Assembly (NCBI GenBank): GCA_035610365.1
Contig: CM069432.1
Location: 279,843,482 to 279,907,481 of the forward strand
Origin: Aquatica leii
Taxonomy: Eukaryota; Arthropoda; Insecta; Coleoptera; Lampyridae
DNA: 64,000 nucleotides
Reading direction: 5' to 3'
This document shows, piece by piece, positions 45,650 through 56,648 of this stretch. The notes below the pieces were generated by a model that saw only the letters and a list, made by a program, of their open reading frames with translations, did not search any database and was not told the DNA's origin. Each line of letters begins with the position of its first letter. Positions within the stretch are counted from its first letter, which is position 1. Both the position numbers and the translations under genes were made by a program.

Positions 45650-46510
45650 CTAATCAGCTTTTTACTGAGATTATGTTTTCCGACTTTTTTAGGCGACGAG
45701 TCTGAGTACTCGCTCTCTTTGTTTTCGCGGAAGGAGTTGAATCACCAATCAATACACCTTGAAAGAAATCATAAGTAACTATTATATTCATGGAAGATCC
45801 GGGTGTATGAATCTTTTCAATGATACCCTCATCACAATTTACACTCATATTGGTTTTGTTTGCAGTATCAGATACTGCTACAAGAAATAACACATAAGCA
45901 CATAATAAACACGTCCGGCTCGTACCGATATACGATGCTAAAATTATACTTACTCGAAATAAACTTTGAAACCCTGATGTTGAAGTCCTGACATCATCTT
46001 TTGTTGTTGTCGTCTCAAAGTATTGTTCAGTAGCCTCCTCAAAAGTTGGGTTTTGGATGGCACTTTTATAGCGTTGTTTGGAGTGATACATTTCAGATAT
46101 GCTGAAGCAAATAATCTAGTTACATCATACTGGTTGACTATCCTTCCTGGATGAATTGGTTGATTTCTTGTTCAAAGTATATTTTTAGCGCACTATATAC
46201 AGCAACGTTTATTAGTTGCAATTGATCCAAAGCGTGAGGTGACATTGACAAGACAACAATGTTTTGGCTTGCGTACTTCAGAACTGGTTAATGTTTCTGA
46301 CTTTCATGATTGTTAGAAGTAAGAGAGTTTTTTTATCCGCAATCGGGCAAACATGGCCAACAAAAAATGTGAACCACTCCAATTATCCATTCTGAAGATG
46401 AGCAAGATTCCCGTTGTTTTTGGAGGAGCACCATTCAATAGGCGAACTTGCATTCTTTTATACACAAAATTCATCATTGTAGATCCCCGTACCGTCAATC
46501 CCATGTTCTT
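45650..46510 (-). pseudogene. pogo-like transposase remnant A
   Basis: Minus-strand DDE_1-type (pogo/jerky-like) transposase piece. From 46504 downward: LLNGAPPKTTG, then a degraded NNHESQKH block (the DNHESHK catalytic Asp region), SPHALDQLQ and INQF, then the C-terminal part to about 45650. Frames shift several times. 46119-46150 is the uninterrupted equivalent of the place where a LINE split copy B. Confidence 0.7.
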
Positions 46511-47560
46511 TTGTTTGTTTATTTAGTAGCTGATAGAATTTTTTATTTTTCTTATTGGTTGTTATATATTAGAAAAACGTGGATTTTAATGTGTCTGTTT
46601 ATATGATTTTCTATTGGTTTATAGTAGTATCATGACAAATCTATGGGAATTTTTCTATCGGGTATTAGTCGTTTTAAATTGGTAATTTTCAAGTTAGGAA
46701 TAATAAATAAAAACATAACAAAATTAAGAAGAATAATTAATAGAAGACTAATCCGTGCAATTTTACAAAAAAATATGTATCTTCTCTGTCATTGCATTTA
46801 TTGATTTTAGTGTTTTTGGAAGTTTTGGTGTTTTTGGTAGTTTTAGTATTTTTGGTCAAAATCGTGTTTTGTTTTAGCATACTCTTTGATTTAAATTTAA
46901 ATATCTGTTAATGTTTTTCAATACTTTGTGGTTTATTTTCACAAATTTAGCTTTCTGCTTTTTTTTACAGTAATGCTAGTAAGCCTTTCAGACTTTTGAA
47001 TTTTTCTTTTGTGGGTGTTGGGAACGGTTTTATTTCTCAATTCAAATTCAAATACGATACAAGGCAACCAGTAATAGAATTTCGAATTGTTTCATCAGCG
47101 TTATATTTGAGTGGATCTTCTTCGTTTGGATCAGATATATTTAAAGACAGTATGTGTTCTGTCTCTGCATCTTGAACTGCTAGATTAATGCGCTCAATAA
47201 AAACTCCTTTGTTATGTCCAGATATTTCTAGAATATTGGGAGTATATGACCTTAGCCTTTTCACAGAGTTCTTCAGTAGTATTGTCTTTGATGGTTCCCA
47301 GGTGATTGAAAGTAGTGTCACATGTATCAGTTTAAGAAAAGAAGCTATCTACATAAACAAAGTACTGTGCTGGTTTATTGTTGCGTTTTGAATTAGCGAA
47401 TTCTAGAATATTAAGAATAATAGGCCAGTAATGTTGCTTTCGAAAGGTTTTCTTGATGTTTGTAGAGCATCGAAAGCGACATACTTTCAGAATAGATCGA
47501 TCCCGGAAGAATTAGGGCAAATCACTTTGTTCTTGCATTACCGTTTACCTTTACAATCAT
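46511..47560. other. Unassigned, with one unexplained minus-strand frame
   Basis: AT-rich. 47037-47321 on the minus strand (94 codons: IERINLAVQDAETEHILSLN, then NEEDPLKYNADE) has a protein-like composition, but I do not recognise it. Confidence 0.35.
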
Positions 47561-47863
47561 GGGTTCAGTACGTTTGACATCGTCATTATTCGAAGAATCA
47601 GCGAGGATATTGCCCAAAGATATACTTAGTCAAGATAAACTTTGAAGTCCTGATGTTAAAGGTCTGACATCATAGTCGTCCTAATGTAATGATCAGTTGT
47701 CTTTTCAAGAGGTGCATTTTGGATGGCGCAAAATTTTTTTTCCATACGTTTATATTGATTATTCTAATCTCAGAAGATTAAAAGTTTTTGATAACATTGT
47801 TGCAAATGCCACATTTCAGATACACTGGAACAAATAGATGGTTACATTATAATGGTAGACTAT
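47561..47863 (-). pseudogene. pogo-like remnant B, C-terminal part
   Basis: Parallels 45930-46140 of copy A (shared AAACTTTGAA, CCTGATGTT, CTGACATCAT, TTTTGGATGGC, CATTTCAGAT). It ends at a target duplication where a LINE has inserted; the other half is at 50702-51060. Confidence 0.65.
47846..47863. repeat. LINE target duplication, left copy
   Basis: ATTATAATGGTAGACTAT; 17 of 18 identical to 50684-50701. Confidence 0.85.
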
Positions 47864-47969
47864 AATAAATTAGAGAGAAGGAGGTCAAAAAACTAGAAAT
47901 AAGGGGGGTAAAGGATACAAAAAGGGGACGACCAGGTAAAAATATAGGAAAACGATAAAAAAAACAAAA

Positions 47970-48653
47970 GAAATAGGTTTAGTTTTTTGGAACGTTGCAG
48001 GGGTTAAAAATAAAGGAGCTGATTTTTGGAAGTATATAGAAGGGTTTAAGATTGTGGGTTTAGTAGAAACAAGACTGGAGGAGAAAGATTCGGAAAGATG
48101 GAAAGTAAATTTACCAGAGGGTTATAGATGGAATGTACAGAATGTAAGAGAAGAATGCGAAAATAAAATGCAAGAGCAAGGAATAGTGGTAAATCAAATA
48201 TTAAGGGAAGATGAAGGTAGATACACAGTGATAACAGTATACGGTCAAGAAATGAAACAAACAATAAGAAAATTAAAACAGCTACTGATGGAATAGGAGA
48301 GAGGAAAATTAATAATAGGTGGAGATTTTAACGCGAGAATTGGTGAAGGTGGGGATATGATAGTGAATGTAGAGGAAATAAAAAGAATAACGAAGGATAA
48401 AACATTAAACAAACAAGGTAGAGAGCTATTAAAGTTATGTGAGGGGAAGGGGTGGACTAAACCCATTGAAAATATGAAGGAAAGGGATACAGGAGAACAT
48501 ACATATATAAGTGAGAGGGGAGAATCTATAATAGATTATGTAATGGTTAGTGAGGAGGTTTTGGAAGAAATAGAAAGTTTTAAAATAGGGGAAAAGATTG
48601 ATTCTGACCATCAGCCAAAAGAGGTAAAAGAAGGTGGAAAAAAGAAAAATTGA
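47970..48653 (+). pseudogene. LINE endonuclease domain
   Basis: LVFWNVAGVKNKGADFW at 47975-48030 is the N-terminal WN block of APE-type nucleases, followed in another frame by GLVETRLEEKDSERW (catalytic Glu). GGDFNARIGEGGD at 48315-48355 gives the DxN motif, then INKQ-like TLNKQGRELLKLCEG, SIIDYVMVSEEVLEEI and DSDHQPKEV (SDH block). TAG near 48296 and a frame change break it. The enzyme nicks DNA to start target-primed copying. Confidence 0.85.
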
Positions 48654-49084
48654 TATTCAGGAATATAAAAATTAAGGAGCAATATAGAAAAGAGTGTTGT
48701 AAGAGAAAAGAGGAATATAAAAAGAGTTGGAGGAGTATATAAAAATGTAAGAAAATGAATTAACTTTTTGAATAAAGAAATAAAAATTGGAAAAGAGAGG
48801 GGATACAAATTGAAATGAAAAAATGGAGAGAACACTGCGTAGAGGTCTTAGAGAGGGAAGAAGAGAGTTTACAAAGGAGGAGACAGAAGAGAGGTGAAAA
48901 GCTATAGAAGTATAGGTGTGGCAAGTGTGGGATATAAAATTTATATGACAAATTTTGCAAAAAAGACTAGAAAGAGAAATGGAGGAAAAAAAGATCTTAC
49001 CAAACTGGCAGACAAGATTTAGAAGAGGGTGAAGGGCATTAGATAATGTATACATATTAAAACAGATAGTAAACAAAGAATTAG

Positions 49085-49510
49085 AAGTGAAAAGAGGGAA
49101 AGTTTTTGCGTTATTTCTGAATATAAAAGCAGCGTTTGATAATGTAAATAGGTGTAAATTAATGAATATATTAAGAAAGAAACAGATAGAGGAAGAACTA
49201 GTAAGGAATGTAGAGGAAATATATAATGAGACAAAGTGTAAAGTAAGAATAGATCGAAAATTAAGTGAAGCATTTTGGACAAATAAAGGATTAAGGCAAG
49301 AGTGCCCGCTTAGTCCTATTTTATTTGCTGTATATTTAGAGGATTTAGAGAAACAGTTGATGGGGCAACAAAGTGGAGGAATAGTAATAAAGGGGAAAGT
49401 GTGGGTTTTGGCGTATGCGGATGACATAATGATTATAGCGAAGAAAGAAAGAAATGAAGGAGATGATAAAGACAGTAAAAAAGTATCTGGGAAAAAGTTG
49501 TAAATGTGGG
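49085..49510 (+). pseudogene. LINE reverse transcriptase fragment
   Basis: 138 codons. FLNIKAAFDNVNR carries the first catalytic Asp. GLRQECPLSPILFAVYLEDLEKQL (Gly-Leu-Arg-Gln-x-Cys-Pro block) and LAYADDIMIIAKK with the YADD active site follow. The frame ends at TAA 49501; sequence from there to 50240 is decayed thumb region. Confidence 0.88.
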
Positions 49511-50239
49511 AAAAACAAAGATGTTAGTGTTTCAAAAAAGAGTTGAGTGGAAGTGGGGAGACGAGGTAATAGAAAGTGTAATGAAGTGACGTATTTGGGT
49601 TATCGAATCAGATACGATAATAAAGATGAGGCTCATATAAAGTGGTTGACAAAAAATGTAATAGAATAGTAGGTCAAGTGTGGGGTACAGGAGAGAGGGG
49701 ATTTGGGAAGCAAATAGAAGCAAGAAGATAGTTGTTTAACAAATTAATAAAGGGTGTGATGATGTACGGGGCGGAAATATGTGGTGAAAAGAATGGGAAG
49801 AATTAGAGAAAGCACAAGAAAAATACTGGAAATTAACGTTAGGATTAAAAAGGGAAACACCAGGGTACATAGTAGAGGAGGAAATGAAATTAGAAAGGGT
49901 AAGAGTACAGGCGGGAAAGAGAGCAATGTGTTACGAAGAACAAATGAAAAAAAAAAGAATGTAAATTGCTTCAAATGTGCTGGTGAGAAGTAAAGAATGG
50001 AAAAATTAAATATGGACAAGATGAAAGAAAAAGGTATTATGAAAGAGTTGGATACGCGAGAGAAGATATAGAGAAAATAAGGGAGACAGGAAGGGAAATA
50101 GAAGATGAGATAATAAGAAGAGATAAGGATATACAGAAATAAGAGCAAGAATACGAGAGGGAAAATATAATGAGAGAATACAAATATAGTGATAGATAAT
50201 ATTCCAATGTACATATAGGGCAAAAAAAGCTTAGGATTA

Positions 50240-50440
50240 AAAAGAATGGTAGCAAGGTTTAGATGCGGGAATAAAGAGCAAGAGAATAAGTACTGGAAGG
50301 AAGATAAGGATAGGAGATGTAGACTATGTGGGAAGGGGCGGGAAAATATAGAGCACATGTTAAAGGAATGTATAGAGCTAAGAGAAGAGGAGAGAGTAAG
50401 GTTGGAGATATTGGGAGAAGGAGGAGAAAGAGTGAGATAG
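50240..50440 (+). pseudogene. LINE C-terminal zinc block
   Basis: ARFRCGNKEQENKYW, then CRLCGKGRENIEHMLKEC: the C-terminal Cys/His motif of this LINE group, 64 codons open to TAG 50440. Confidence 0.8.
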
Positions 50441-50683
50441 ATGGAAAAAGTTATAAAAAGGAGAAAAAGACTACATGTAGTGTAATAAATGTATATAGAG
50501 AATTGATTAGCGGTGGAAGGTTTAGGATTTTTATTAATATTATTATTGTTTTTTTTTATTATTTATTTATTTTTTACTTTCATTTTGTTTTTATTTGTTC
50601 TATGTAGTAGGTTTTTTGTGTTTAGTTTATAATACGAATACTTTGTCAAAAAAATTTTTTTTTACGAGAAATAAAGGCTATTT

Positions 50684-50701
50684 ATTATAATAGTAGACTA
50701 T
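50684..50701. repeat. LINE target duplication, right copy
   Basis: ATTATAATAGTAGACTAT, the partner of 47846-47863. Confidence 0.85.
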
Positions 50702-51060
50702 CCTTCCTAAATAAATCTTCTGGAATCGGTTGATTTTTTGTCTGAAGTAACTTTTCTAGCGCACCGTATACAACAACCCACTGGTTGCAGTTTATCCAAA
50801 GTGTGAGGTGGCAACGACAAGATGGCGACATTGCTTGGCTTGCGTAGTTCAACACTAAACAATGTTTGTGACTTTCATGGTTGTCTAGAGGTAAAAGAAT
50901 TTTTTTATCTGCAGTCGGTCGAACATGACATAAAAAACTTTCTCTAGTTATCCATTTAAAGCTAAGCGAGTTCTACGAGTCTTTGGAAAAAAAACTATCC
51001 AATAGGCGATCTTCTCTTCTTTTATGCACAAATATCATAAGCGATAGAAAAACGAACGTT
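50702..51060 (-). pseudogene. pogo-like remnant B, catalytic part
   Basis: Minus strand: LDNHESHKH-like block near 50880, the CHLTLW-INCNQ stretch (PHTLHxLQP region) and LEKLLQTKNQPI. Parallels copy A at 46145-46500. Continues across the LINE into 47561-47863. Confidence 0.68.
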
Positions 51061-51745
51061 TAAAATATGCTCACCTATAAAATCTTTCCTCTTGCGGACG
51101 ATTGAAGATATAGCAATCGACGTCGCTTCTAGCACTCTTAGGATAATTTGTGAATTTCTGCTAGTCAATCATCATCCGCTTTTTTCTTTTTGGTTCAACT
51201 CTGCAAATATGCGAGATTAGAGAAAAGGAACCAAATTTGCTGAATATAGGCCAGTACAAAATATACATTCAGCGTCACTGCCGCCACTTTCATCCGATGA
51301 GGCGTCTTTCAAAACAGGCTCTTCGCTGCAAGAATCAGAACTGGATGATGACAAAATCTGCATCGTTTTTTTTCGCGTCGCCGCTTCTTCTTCGATTAAT
51401 CGGTCTTTTCATTTTCTTATCCATTTCACCAATATCTTTTTTCACTCCTGTAGCTTTATTCTGTCTCGCTTCTTTTTTCTTTATACTTTTCAGCTCTTCT
51501 TTATAGGGAGTTGTTATAACTGCAGCTTTTCCACAATTTTTTCTATGTTGAGTTTTATGTCCTGGAATGTGACAGATTTCCCTAGGAGATACCAAATTTT
51601 TTCGAACAACTTGTAGATGGTAAGGAAATATCTCCTTCGCACTTTAGTAATCTTTTTTTTGCTTTCGGAGGTGCTGGCATTCTTTCATTTTTACGTTGAT
51701 CTTCTGTTCCCAAGAAAGAGGAACATGATAGAAAATTTGCAATAT
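51061..51745 (-). pseudogene. pogo-like remnant C, C-terminal part
   Basis: Minus strand frame 51335-51595 gives the basic tail (CGKAAVITTPYKEELKSIKK, RRRSGDAKK). In another frame SDESGGSDAECIFCTGLYS is the start of the PHD-like Cys block that closes many insect pogo transposases. It is cut at 51745 by the foldback element; the gene continues at 52704. Confidence 0.72.
51731..51745. repeat. Foldback target duplication, left copy
   Basis: AAAATTTGCAATATT, identical to 52704-52718. Confidence 0.9.
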
Positions 51746-51813
51746 TAAGTAACACTATTAAAATCTTCTTTCAAGGAGGGGCATAAAAAAACTGCTCAGT
51801 TTTTCTTTGAGGC

Positions 51814-51846
51814 GACGTTTCGTGCACTAAATGTGCACTTCATCAG
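51814..51846 (-). ncRNA. Hammerhead-like motif, left arm
   Basis: Mirror copy of 52570-52602 on the minus strand. Confidence 0.45.
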
Positions 51847-52569
51847 GCCACTGCAATTTTATTAGAGTAAGTACAAAACAACTATCTAATTTAATAAGTT
51901 AGTAGTAACTAAATTACAGATATAACCAGAAAACAATAAACGTAAGAAATTACGTAGAACATTAGAGCAAGTTCCTCCGAAGTTTTTCGACAAACATGAA
52001 ACACGTCCTAAACTTAATAGATAACAATGTGATTAGTAAAAAGTCAATGAATAAAACAATAAATAAGTATAAATAATAAATAATAAATGACAAACAATTC
52101 AACATGGGGAACAAACACTGCGATATGTATAATCAAACATTATTTCAAGGTAACCTGTAATCAAATAATACTAAAAATTGAAAATAACCGCGAAACACAC
52201 TAGTAATTTTTTGTAATTTTAGAAATTATATTATTATAAATACTACTTAAATTGTTAGTGTCCGTATTAAAATTAATATTATTTTTGTATAAAATATAAA
52301 TACATAATAAATGTTGAATTGTTTGTCATTTATTATTTATTATTTATACTTATTTATTGTTTTATTCATTGACTTTTTACTAATCACATTGTTATCTATT
52401 AAGTTTAGGACGTGTTTCATGTTTGTCGAAAAACTTCGGAGTAACTTGCTCTAATGTTCTACGTAATTTCTTACGTTTATTGTTTTCTGGTTATATCTGT
52501 AATTTAGTTACTACTAACTTATTAAATTAGATAGTTGTTTTGTACTTACTCTAATAAAATTGCAGTGGC

Positions 52570-52602
52570 CTGATGAAGTGCACATTTAGTGCACGAAACG
52601 TC
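52570..52602 (+). ncRNA. Hammerhead-like motif, right arm
   Basis: CTGATGA, hairpin GTGCAC-ATTTA-GTGCAC, then GAAACGTC. There is one extra A between CTGATGA and the stem, as one extra base is found in the Penelope tail at 8867-8904. The palindromic ACGT after GAA would suit a two-molecule hammerhead. Confidence 0.48.
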
Positions 52603-52703
52603 GCCTCAAAGAAAAACTGAGCAGTTTTTTTATGCCCCTCCTTGAAAGAAGATTTTAATAGTGTTACTTAAAGTTCAAATAAGGAGGATAAAGAAACCGT
52701 ACC

Positions 52704-52718
52704 AAAATTTGCAATATT
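52704..52718. repeat. Foldback target duplication, right copy
   Basis: AAAATTTGCAATATT, the partner of 51731-51745. Confidence 0.9.
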
Positions 52719-53910
52719 TATATGTTCTTCTAGGTTTTGTGCTAACATTGGATCTTGTACTGGAGTTACATTTTTTGTTGATGGTTGTGTTGATGCTGTG
52801 GATGCATAAATTCCAAAATCCTGATCTCTGAAGATATAGCGATTAAAGGGTACCAAGCCGGTTTTTTTTTAAGTTTTTGATGATACTTCCATTGTAGCAG
52901 CTCGACTGTAAGCTTTACCAAACAATGCGGCAACAACATACGGTAAAACCGGACTCAGTTGTTTTTCACATAACCAGTTTTCAACGTCTTAGACGTAATA
53001 AGCTTTTAAAGGCGACACAAATCTAATGTCTAGACGTTGCGTTCATTTGGTAGAGTGTGGGGGTAAGCATATAATGGTTACATGGTTTTGATTGCCTAAA
53101 TCTATTAATTTGATGTGGCGTGTGTGAGTAGTGTCTATCTAAAATAGTGAGACAGGATCAGATGCACTTGGTTTGACAAATTTAATGAAGTGATCTAACC
53201 ACCTTGTAAAGCTCTCACTTGTGACCCATCCCGATTTATGACAGTCGGGAATTGATCCAGCAGGAGCTACCATTATTAATTCCTGCTTCATATTCTTTCG
53301 AGAAAAGATAATCATTGGCGGTACAAAAGCACTGGTAGAATTCATACAGGTGATTACTGTTATTAAGTGTCCTCCCTCTGCTGATGTTAGGGATGATGTT
53401 TTTTTTCCCTTTTAGAGAAATAATGTTACTATGTTTATGTTGGACGATGGTAACATCGGTCTCATCGACATCAAATATTCTATGATTTGCATTCTGGAAT
53501 TTATTGAACTCCTATTTATACAAATCAAAAAACTTGGATACATTTTCCGATGAAAAGGATTTAATACGAGCTGCTGACATTCCTTGTGGTGTTCACATTG
53601 AAATTTTGCGGTGTCTCATTAAAGACAAACATTTTTTTCCTGCAGTCTTTTTATGTGAGTTAAATTGGTGTCTGATACCGTTTCTTATGGCTAACTGAAA
53701 AGCTAAACGTTTAATAACTCTAGATCGTAATCCAAAAAAATCCTTCCTCCATATCTAATTCCGTTCGTCATATCCTTATGATTCCATAATTTATCTTTTG
53801 TGCTGGCATCTGTAAACGACATCAATTTATAGGTGTATGCAAACATTGTTTATGTTAGTTTTTATCTTTTAGATAAAAAAATATGCCCAACTAAATAATT
53901 AACATGTTTC
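52704..53910 (-). pseudogene. pogo-like remnant C, main part
   Basis: Reading down the minus strand: a start of the N-terminal domain near 53800 (NGIRYGGRIF), IFDVDETDVTIVQ near 53480 (first catalytic Asp), SLTSAEGGHLITVITCMNSTSAFVPP, FSRKNMKQEL and GWVTSESFTRWLDHFIKFVKPS (53345-53150). There follows a poorly kept LDxHYSHT block near 53130, and ASTQPSTKNVTPVQDPMLAQN at 52850-52730. Stops and frame changes are frequent. The gene continues beyond the foldback element at 51745. Confidence 0.8.
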
Positions 53911-54425
53911 ATACAGTATTTCCTATCGAGGTTCCTAATTTAAGATAGTCTGAAATTAAGATAAAGTGACCAAATATGGAATACCATTTTGTTATTGATA
54001 ACTGAAGAAATCATTTTATTAAAAAAATTGTTTGTTATATCGCTAAAAGCTTTTATAAAGGATCATTTACAAAGATTTTTGAGGTTATATACGGATTGAA
54101 CTGTCCAAGAAAAAGTTATGAGCTCATAGATAAAAAGTTTCTCGTTATCAGAAAAGTGAATCTAATATGGAATACCTCTTTAAGTATACAAAATATATAG
54201 AATAAACTTTTATTTAATCTCAGAAACATAATACTACAAACACATTATCAAAAAATAATTAAAAAAAAAATTTAGAAATAAGAAAATAATTAACAGAAAA
54301 TGGTAACTAAAGAACAATTTTTGCACTCACAAAAATAACCGGCATATACACAAGTTATCTGCTAAAATCGCAAATAAAATGCTCGTTCAGTGCGCCTGAG
54401 CATTCCTCATGAGCCCAATACCTGC

Positions 54426-54439
54426 ACAAATTACACTGA
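54426..54439. repeat. Mini-insertion duplication, left copy
   Basis: ACAAATTACACTGA, identical to 54517-54530. Confidence 0.85.
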
Positions 54440-54516
54440 TACTAACATTAGAATGTCTTCCGGGTTTGGACCAACTAATGTTAGTATAGATTCCGGCCGT
54501 GGAAGCCTTCGCTATT
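54440..54516. mobile_element. 77-bp mini-insertion related to the 2516-2694 palindrome
   Basis: TACTAACATTAG-AATGTCTTCCGGG... GGACCAA-CTAATGTTAGTATAG, then ATTCCGGCC...CGCTATT. The outer parts match 2519-2552 and 2659-2694; the middle of the palindrome is absent. Bounded by a perfect 14-bp duplication. Confidence 0.82.
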
Positions 54517-54530
54517 ACAAATTACACTGA
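54517..54530. repeat. Mini-insertion duplication, right copy
   Basis: ACAAATTACACTGA, the partner of 54426-54439. Confidence 0.85.
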
Positions 54531-56185
54531 AACCAGATTTCTCTGCTAGTGTCTTCGGAAAAATGTCTGTAGCAAAATATGCAAGCAGCATCGTCGTCAG
54601 GAGATTTTGCAGGTACTTCGTTAGATAGATCATCATCAGAAGAATCTTGTAGTTCAAAAGCGTCATTTGTTCCATCTGATGAGCTAAATGGTAAACGTTT
54701 TCGTTGCTAATCCGCTTGGCCCTGCTTCATCAATGTTTCTTTTTTCATTGTTTTTCTTGTTATCTGTTGTAAGACGCCTTGTAGCTTTTAATTTCTTCTC
54801 AGCGCTTGTGACAATCGAAGTTTCCAACTCTTTGAGATACGGAGATGAAGTTATCACATTCGCCGATCCTGGTTTTCTCCCTCTGGAACCAGCCTTTTTT
54901 TAAGTGTAGGAACTGGCATTATTGCTTTAGGCGAAAATGTAATTAGGGCGATTCATATCAGTGTCCGATGAGCTATCGTCTAAGCGTTTCTCTGGTTCTA
55001 GTTCGGCAGAGAGAAATTCTGATTGGTCGAATATGTTTCGGTTGACTGGATACATGCCAGTTGCCTCAAAACCATTTTTAGCATAAGCACCACTCAGCAC
55101 TTTTAGGTAGGCTTTACCGAACACTTCAGCTACATCAAACTGAATAATTGCACGTTGATGTTGCCTTATAAAAGATACGGATTTCCACGGAATAAAAAGT
55201 CTTTAAAGGCACCATTATGAATTTATTCAAAAGTTGCATTTTGTGAAACGTATGCGGTGGTAAGCTTAAAACGGTCACATAGTTTGCCTTTGCCAATTTT
55301 AAAAATTCAAGGTTTCTTGTGTGGCTATTGTGTCCATCCAAAATTAGAAGGACATGATCCTCTTTTGATAGTTTTACTATATAAAGGAAATGTTTAAACC
55401 AATCCGTAAAAACTGAGGTTTGAATCTAGCTACTTATATGGCAAGAAAACATGGTTCCTGGCGGAGCACCTTTTTTGAGTAAAACGCTCATATTTTTTCT
55501 GGGAAATATCAAACCAGGCAGCACGAAAGTGACACCACCGCTGATACATAAAACCGCCGTAATAAGCGAGTAGCGCTCAGCAGAGGTTAATGTTCCTACC
55601 TGCCGTTTTCCCTTCAAGGATATAACTTCACTGCATTTGGACGGAACGATACTTAAGCCAGTTTCGTCCGTGTTAAAAACTATGCCTGGTGGATAGTTAT
55701 GTTCATCCATTTTTGCTTCAAGGAGATCAAAAAATCTGCCAGTGAAGTTCCAGTAGGTTTTCTAATTGTTAACCTTGGGTGTCTCTGCAAAAAACATTTC
55801 AGCCACTTTCGTCCAGCCCGCTGAATATGCTTAGAAAATCTGTGGTCAATTCAGTTTGCAACTGCTAACTGATATGCCAATCTCTTGACGTCCATTCTTG
55901 TTAACTCAAAGTAATGCTTATCCATGTCGCAACAAGTGTCTTTTGAGCTCATCTTCCAATTCTGATAAAAACACAATTTTTTTTCCTAATTTAGTCTTTA
56001 AATTTTGATCGGGTGTACCTTTGTTTTGGCATAGCCGAAAAAGTGTGGTTCTAGGTACTTGAAATTCTTTGGCTGCTTTTAGGTAACCCATTTGGTTTTG
56101 TCGTACCGCTGTAACTGCTGCCGACATCCTCTCGTCATTCCACAACTTTCTTTTTTTATTCGCTTTAGCGACATTATCTTCCTGA
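54531..56185 (-). pseudogene. pogo-like transposase of element D
   Basis: From about 56180 down: KRKLWNDERMSAAVTAVRQ and YLKAAKEFQVPRTTLFRLC, a pipsqueak-type helix-turn-helix that binds DNA. The upstream 35 codons of that frame lie in repeat sequence and are unlikely to be coding. There follow GRKWLKCFLQRHPRLTIRKPT (55840-55750), FNTDETGLSIVPSKCSEV with the first Asp (55690-55640), VLPGLIFPRKNM, LLILDGHNSHTRNLEFLKLA (second Asp, 55350-55280), SLPPHTFHKMQL and FYSVEIRIF. The C-terminal part is GFEATGMYPVNRNIFDQSEF (55070-55010) with an acidic tail. Several stops (near 55920, 55430, 55125) and frame changes break it; about 500 codons are recoverable in order. Confidence 0.85.
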
Positions 56186-56648
56186 AAAGAAATTTTTTTA
56201 ATTTGTATTACAATATTTGGAAGTGACCTAATATGGAACGCAGTCCAGATTGGAACGTTTACATATTCCATATTAGGCACTAACCTCACATTAAATTAAA
56301 CGTTTGTTTTTTACTAAAGAAACATAAAATTAGCCATAAACAACGTTGACATTATAAAATAAGACATTAGAGGTTAAGTATACATTCAAAGAAATTCAAT
56401 TAAACTGAAAAGTGTTGATAAAAAATAAAAAGATATGTACTTACTAGTAAATAAACTTTCAATCACAACAGAACGTGTTTAGCGACAGTGTGATCTAAAC
56501 TAATGGCGCCATGGCTACCAAAACTTTGCTGCAACACATAACTGTGTGTTAGATGGTGTGTCAGTCTTCAGTTAGTAGATGGCACCAGTAGTTTTAGAAA
56601 TAATTCGATATTCTATATTAGGCACCTATTCCATATTTGGTCACTTTA

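Larger units (their letters stand above)
47864..50683 (+). mobile_element. APE-type LINE inserted in pogo-like copy B
   Basis: 2820 bp between 18-bp duplications. It contains an endonuclease region, a truncated RT and a C-terminal zinc block in order, and ends ACGAGAAATAAAGGCTATTT. The left end lies close to the endonuclease start, so it is long at the 5' end but has internal deletions. Confidence 0.85.
51746..52703. mobile_element. 958-bp foldback element with ~360-bp inverted arms
   Basis: Arms 51744-52105 and 52311-52671 are reverse complements over about 360 bp, with one substitution seen (GTTCCTCC/GTTACTCC) and about one indel. A ~205-bp AT-rich centre has no gene. A 32-base unpaired tail (52672-52703) precedes the right duplication. 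Each arm carries a CTGATGA...GAAACGTC motif. A 15-bp target duplication in place of TA or TTAA argues for a retroposed, possibly Penelope-type, origin. Confidence 0.88.
53962..56648 (-). mobile_element. pogo-like DNA transposon D with terminal inverted repeats
   Basis: 2687 bp. TAAAGTGACCAAATATGGAATA at 53962-53983 is the exact reverse complement of 56627-56648, leaving TA at both outer edges as for Tc1/mariner-pogo insertions. A related CTAATATGGAA motif recurs inside at about 54170, 56227 and (inverted) 56262 and 56610, a possible transposase-binding array. It carries one transposase gene on the minus strand and a 77-bp foreign insertion. Confidence 0.85.

Noticed and set aside
48046..50358. 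Minus-strand frames up to 251 codons, membrane-like
   Set aside because: Antisense to the A/G-rich LINE at 47864-50683; hydrophobicity is a by-product of composition.
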